From Gammaproteobacteria bacterium (GTDB lineage Bacteria > Pseudomonadota > Gammaproteobacteria > JAADHQ01): a DNA stretch of 37,441 bases. Within the stretch, counting starts at the first letter, position 1. Every line of letters starts with the position of its first letter. Position numbers and translations under genes: made by a program. The notes below the pieces were generated by a model. The model did not search any database. It saw nothing but the letters and a program-made list of their open reading frames with translations, and was not told where the DNA came from. This document shows, piece by piece, positions 34,511 to 37,441 of this stretch. The DNA lies in assembly GCA_013151795.1 (NCBI GenBank), contig JAADHQ010000022.1:1-37441 (forward strand). The letters run 5' to 3'.

Positions 34511-35543
34511 AACTACCCAGATTGCTGACGTACCAGTCCATTGCTTCATCCAGACCTTCACTGATGCGATGGCTTGGAGCATATTCCAGTAATGTTATGG
34601 CCTTGTCTATTGATGCCAGTGAATGACGAACATCCCCAGCCCGAAAATCCCTGTATAATGGCTGAACTTCTTCAAGTTCAGGAATTCGATCACGAATTCT
34701 ATCCTGTATAAATTTAAATAAATCATTCAGACTGGTGCGATCATTGAGGGCGACATTGTAAACCTGATCAACAGCATCCGGGTTTTCAGTTGTTGCAGCG
34801 AGTAGATTCATTTGAACGGTATTGTCGATATAACAAAAGTCCCGGCTGGTCTCGCCATCACCATTAATATAAACATCTTCTTTATGAACCAGACTGGCGA
34901 CCCACTTGGGGATAACAGCCGCATAGGCACCCTCTGGGTCTTGACGTTTTCCGAAAATATTGAAATATCGCAGGCCAATTGTTTTAAATCCATAGGTGCG
35001 CGCAAAGACTTTGGCATATAGTTCATTTACGTACTTGGTAACAGCATAAGGGCTTAAAGGATTGCCAATTTTATCTTCTTCTTTAGGAAGATCAGGGTGG
35101 TCACCATAGGTAGAGCTGGATGCAGCATAGACAAAGCGTTTTACCTTTGCATCACGTGCAGCGACCAGCATGTTGAGATAACCATCCGTATTATTCTGAT
35201 TAGTAGTGATAGGGTCCTCTATGGAGCGAGGAACCGAGCCGAGTGCAGCCTCATGTAAAACATAGTCAACACCGGTGCAAGCTTTATGGCATGTGTCAAT
35301 ATCACAGATATCGCCTTCAATAAAGGTAAACAGATCGCAATTATTCGGGTTTAAACCTGCATCTTCTACAGCTCTTTCAAGATTGTGTCGATGACCGGTA
35401 ACAAAATTATCCAGGCCGACCACTTTCTGGTTCAGTTTTAATAAAGTTTCGAGCAAGTTTGAGCCAATAAAGCCTGCGATGCCGGTTATTAGCCAGGTGT
35501 ACTGATTATTTTTCAGGTGTTGCTGGAGTTCCTGGTAATTCAT
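34509..35543 (-). CDS. UDP-N-acetylglucosamine 4-epimerase, WbpP/TviC type
   Basis: This NAD-dependent extended short-chain dehydrogenase closely resembles recalled WbpP of Pseudomonas, which converts UDP-GlcNAc(A) to UDP-GalNAc(A) for surface polysaccharides. Its 344 residues show the cofactor loop [18 protein letters not shown] (Gly21, Gly24, Gly27), [23 protein letters not shown] (Ser142-144) and the catalytic Tyr166-x3-Lys170 in [31 protein letters not shown] and [13 protein letters not shown] complete the match. It stands alone here, without glycosyltransferase or other sugar-nucleotide genes. ATG 35543 has AAGG about 12 bases upstream. GalE-type UDP-glucose epimerase activity is less likely but possible. 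Confidence 0.93.
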   Translation of the reverse strand: MNYQELQQHLKNNQYTWLITGIAGFIGSNLLETLLKLNQKVVGLDNFVTGHRHNLERAVEDAGLNPNNCDLFTFIEGDICDIDTCHKACTGVDYVLHEAALGSVPRSIEDPITTNQNNTDGYLNMLVAARDAKVKRFVYAASSSTYGDHPDLPKEEDKIGNPLSPYAVTKYVNELYAKVFARTYGFKTIGLRYFNIFGKRQDPEGAYAAVIPKWVASLVHKEDVYINGDGETSRDFCYIDNTVQMNLLAATTENPDAVDQVYNVALNDRTSLNDLFKFIQDRIRDRIPELEEVQPLYRDFRAGDVRHSLASIDKAITLLEYAPSHRISEGLDEAMDWYVSNLGS

Positions 35544-35909
35544 AAAAAGAAACCTTATGTTGTGTTGGTTATAGAGAGGAGAGTTAGAATGCCTTTGTTA
35601 AAATACATCGATTATCATTTAAGTTATTAAATTATATATCGTTTATTGAATAGTATGCTTGTTCATTATAATAATGAAACTATATCATGCAGCTACAGAG
35701 AATAAAACAGACGCATCTTTTGGTGAGGGTTGACAGGGAATTTGAGGCTGTTGTTTGTTTATGTCAGTGAGTGTTATTGGTAGAGGAATAATTTTTTTAT
35801 TTGTCAGCGTGTGGTCAACAGGGTTGCGGGTAAACAGTTTCAGATTGTTATTTTGAAACGGTTACGACTTGACACAATCACCCCAGTCGCGTAAATTTGC
35901 TCAACTTTT
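35544..35909. other. Epimerase-tRNA-Ala intergenic region
   Basis: No gene is seen in these 366 bases. The left half is very AT-rich; on the minus strand there are TATAAT boxes at 35636-35631 and 35670-35665 that could serve the epimerase, neither with a good -35 box. A palindrome TTCATTA-TAA-TAATGAA lies at 35662-35678 over one of them and may be an operator. The right end holds the tRNA-Ala promoter at 35869-35897. The middle shows nothing recognisable. Confidence 0.4.
35869..35897 (+). promoter_or_regulatory. Sigma-70 promoter of tRNA-Ala
   Basis: A perfect TTGACA (35869-35874) and TAAATT (35892-35897) are 17 bases apart, ending 12 bases before the tRNA. The 5' leader would be only a few bases. 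Confidence 0.65.
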
Positions 35910-35985
35910 GGGGCTATAGCTCAGCTGGGAGAGCACTTGCATGGCATGCAAGGGGTCGGCGGTTCGATCCCGCCTAGCTCCACCA
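35910..35985 (+). tRNA. tRNA-Ala (anticodon GGC)
   Basis: This is a 76-base cloverleaf with encoded CCA. Acceptor arms GGGGCTA and TAGCTCC pair with G3-U70, the wobble pair that marks alanine tRNA. The anticodon arm CTTGC-ATGGCAT-GCAAG shows GGC, and the T-arm has GGTTCGATCC. Confidence 0.97.
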
Positions 35986-35992
35986 AATTTTA

Positions 35993-36027
35993 ATCACAGG
36001 GGCATTGCCCCTGTGATGTTATTCTTA
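35993..36027 (+). terminator. Terminator of tRNA-Ala
   Basis: ATCACAGGGGC (35993-36003) and GCCCCTGTGAT (36007-36017) form a perfect 11-bp stem with an ATT loop, seven bases after the CCA end. The T-rich tail GTTATTCTTA is imperfect but sufficient for a likely intrinsic terminator. Confidence 0.75.
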
Positions 36028-36111
36028 ATACTATTTTAAAACCCCCTGCCTTGTTTGCGAGCTTATTTAATAAGTATATGATTAATATATACAATTAGGC
36101 TAATTAATACC

Positions 36112-36138
36112 TTAAGATTCCAACGATATAACCGATAA
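36112..36138 (+). promoter_or_regulatory. Sigma-28 (FliA)-type promoter of the short MCP gene
   Basis: TTAAGATT (36112-36119), 11 bases, then ACCGATAA (36131-36138). Against TAAAGTTT-N11-GCCGATAA it matches 6 of 8 and 7 of 8 at exact spacing. The start would be about 25 bases before the ATG at 36170. Confidence 0.7.
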
Positions 36139-36169
36139 CCTGTGTATCAGTGAATTATTGGAATAAATA

Positions 36170-37375
36170 ATGCTAAAAATACTTCTATCGCGTTTCTGGA
36201 TCCCCGTTTTTGTTAATGTCGCAAATCTGGTTATTTTGTTTTTTTCTATCAGTTTGGTAGCCAATCTGGTGTCCACTATTATTGCTTTGTCTGTTTGGAT
36301 CATTTTTAGTTACAGATCAAGTACTGTAGAGCAAAGCATGCCTGAGGAAGCAGATGATGCATCATCTGAAGTGTACCAATTAATAGGCGGCATTATTTCT
36401 GATGCTAAAACTGAATTCACTAACATGGAAAATGATGCAGGACAGGTTCGCAGCATGATCAGTGATGCAATCATATCGTTGCATGGCAGTTTTACAAATG
36501 TTCATGATCAGATTGGTATTCAGGGTGAGGTGGTACAGGATGTAATTGGAAATATTCAGAATGCAGGGGCAGATGAAGAGTCAGAAGAGACCAACGGGCA
36601 AATAGGTTATGAAGAGTTTGCGATAGAGACTCAAAAAGTATTACAGTATATGGTTGATCAGGTTGTGTCTGTGAGCAAGGAAAGTATTAAAATGGCACAT
36701 AATATTGATGATGTGATATCAGAAATGGACGAGGTGGTTGTATTGCTAGGTGATGTAAAATCCATAGCTGATCAAACTAATTTGCTTGCATTAAATGCCG
36801 CAATTGAAGCAGCACGGGCAGGAGAGGCGGGTCGTGGTTTTGCTGTTGTAGCTGATGAAGTACGTGCCCTGTCGAAACATTCAAATCGTTTTAGTGACCA
36901 GATTCGAGATGTGGTTACTAATGCCCGGGAAAATATTGATCGGGCAAAAGAAACAGCATCAGTAATGGCATCAAAAGATATGAATATTGCTATTCATTCA
37001 AAAGAAAATGTTGAAATAATGTTAAAACAAATATCAGACTTAAACGTAAGTGTGGGTCAAAATTTGCTTAAGGTTAACGCAAGCACAGATGAAATAAATC
37101 AGAATATTTCAGTTGCAGTTCAGTCACTTCAATTTGAAGATATGGCAACGCAGCTTCTTGAACATATTCGTTCACAATCTGAATTACTTTCAAATAAATT
37201 CGGTGAAATAACGGGGTTTCTTAATAGTGCAGAGTTTAATGATGTTGATCTAAAGGGTAAAAAAGATGTGCTGCTGGATTTAAAAAAATCGTTCCTGGAT
37301 AATGTGAATAATTCCAGGGCGGCAAAAGCAGTATCGCAAGAATCAATGGATACAGGTGAAATAGAACTGTTTTAG
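36170..37375 (+). CDS. Short membrane-anchored methyl-accepting chemotaxis-like protein
   Basis: This 401-residue protein has a hydrophobic N-terminus (about 9-48, probably two helices forming a hairpin) with almost no periplasmic loop, then an acidic stretch (about 52-70) and a long coiled coil. The MCP hairpin tip is clear: [20 protein letters not shown] from 201 to 220, then [16 protein letters not shown] late motif [15 protein letters not shown] (319-333) is typical of short receptors of this kind in gammaproteobacteria, as recalled. No ligand-binding or HAMP domain is visible. The C-terminus TGEIELF resembles that of CheD. It lies after a sigma-28-like promoter and before a likely STAS gene. 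It may sense an internal or membrane cue, or act as an array component. Confidence 0.88.
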   Translation: MLKILLSRFWIPVFVNVANLVILFFSISLVANLVSTIIALSVWIIFSYRSSTVEQSMPEEADDASSEVYQLIGGIISDAKTEFTNMENDAGQVRSMISDAIISLHGSFTNVHDQIGIQGEVVQDVIGNIQNAGADEESEETNGQIGYEEFAIETQKVLQYMVDQVVSVSKESIKMAHNIDDVISEMDEVVVLLGDVKSIADQTNLLALNAAIEAARAGEAGRGFAVVADEVRALSKHSNRFSDQIRDVVTNARENIDRAKETASVMASKDMNIAIHSKENVEIMLKQISDLNVSVGQNLLKVNASTDEINQNISVAVQSLQFEDMATQLLEHIRSQSELLSNKFGEITGFLNSAEFNDVDLKGKKDVLLDLKKSFLDNVNNSRAAKAVSQESMDTGEIELF

Positions 37376-37398
37376 TAGATATAGATAAGGAGTAACAG

Positions 37399-37441
37399 AT
37401 GAGTATTGACATAAAAAAATCAGATGATGGGAAGTCGTTAG
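37399..37441 (+). CDS. Start of a gene cut by the window edge, possibly a STAS-domain protein
   Basis: Only 14 codons are visible: MSIDIKKSDDGKSL. AAGGAG at 37387-37392 lies six bases before the ATG, so the start is well supported. It follows the short MCP by 23 bases and probably shares its transcript. The lead resembles that of small STAS proteins found next to such receptors, but 14 residues cannot prove this. Confidence 0.5.
   Translation, partial: MSIDIKKSDDGKSL

Noticed and set aside
35910-35985. tRNA-Ala as an integration site
   Set aside because: No integrase, repeated tRNA 3' end or foreign-looking gene block was found beside it.

Overview
The window looks like a chromosomal segment of an AT-leaning, motile gammaproteobacterium. 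The evidence is conserved gammaproteobacterial gene order: clpX-lon-hupB-tRNA-Val-tRNA-Asp-ppiD on the left, and mltD-gloB-yafS-like-rnhA-dnaQ in the middle, the order known from E. coli. A large chemotaxis operon with CheD but no visible CheZ fits a free-living or host-associated Chromatiales/Thiotrichales-type lineage; that placement is inference. No integrase, transposase, phage gene or CRISPR array was seen.

Left part (1-8372): the end of clpX, complete lon and hupB, two tRNA genes only 14 bases after hupB and closed by a strong terminator, then ppiD overlapping an acidic amino acid/dicarboxylate symporter, and fabI on the opposite strand. Between the symporter and fabI lies a long inverted repeat with a short GC-rich palindrome inside it.

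Centre-left (8539-17071): a tightly packed five-gene peptide ABC transporter operon: a large substrate-binding lipoprotein, two permeases, an embedded XRE-type regulator, and a fused double ATPase. Neighbouring genes overlap or nearly abut. The binding protein has an extra C-terminal membrane helix, and the second permease carries a long N-terminal extension. A class V aminotransferase with its own strong promoter follows.

Centre (17193-22595): on the minus strand gloB, mltD and an HDOD gene; on the plus strand a yafS-like methyltransferase, rnhA and dnaQ.

Right part (22911-37441): a sigma-28-like promoter precedes a single-direction chemotaxis cluster: STAS protein, CheY, CheA, CheW, ParA-type ATPase, a 50-residue small protein, a soluble chemoreceptor, CheR, CheD and CheB. 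The chemoreceptor is the most striking gene. It has a flavohaemoglobin/Vgb-like globin domain, three tandem PAS domains with an exact 125-residue period, a HAMP-like linker, the MCP signalling hairpin, and a C-terminal W-x-x-F tail of the kind that tethers CheR. This suggests soluble oxygen, NO or redox sensing coupled to taxis. gltX, a lone wbpP/tviC-type epimerase and tRNA-Ala follow. A second sigma-28-like promoter then drives a short membrane-anchored MCP-like protein and the start of another gene, possibly a second STAS protein. CheD and the short MCP end in the same kind of tail, G-[DE]-[VI]-E-L-F.
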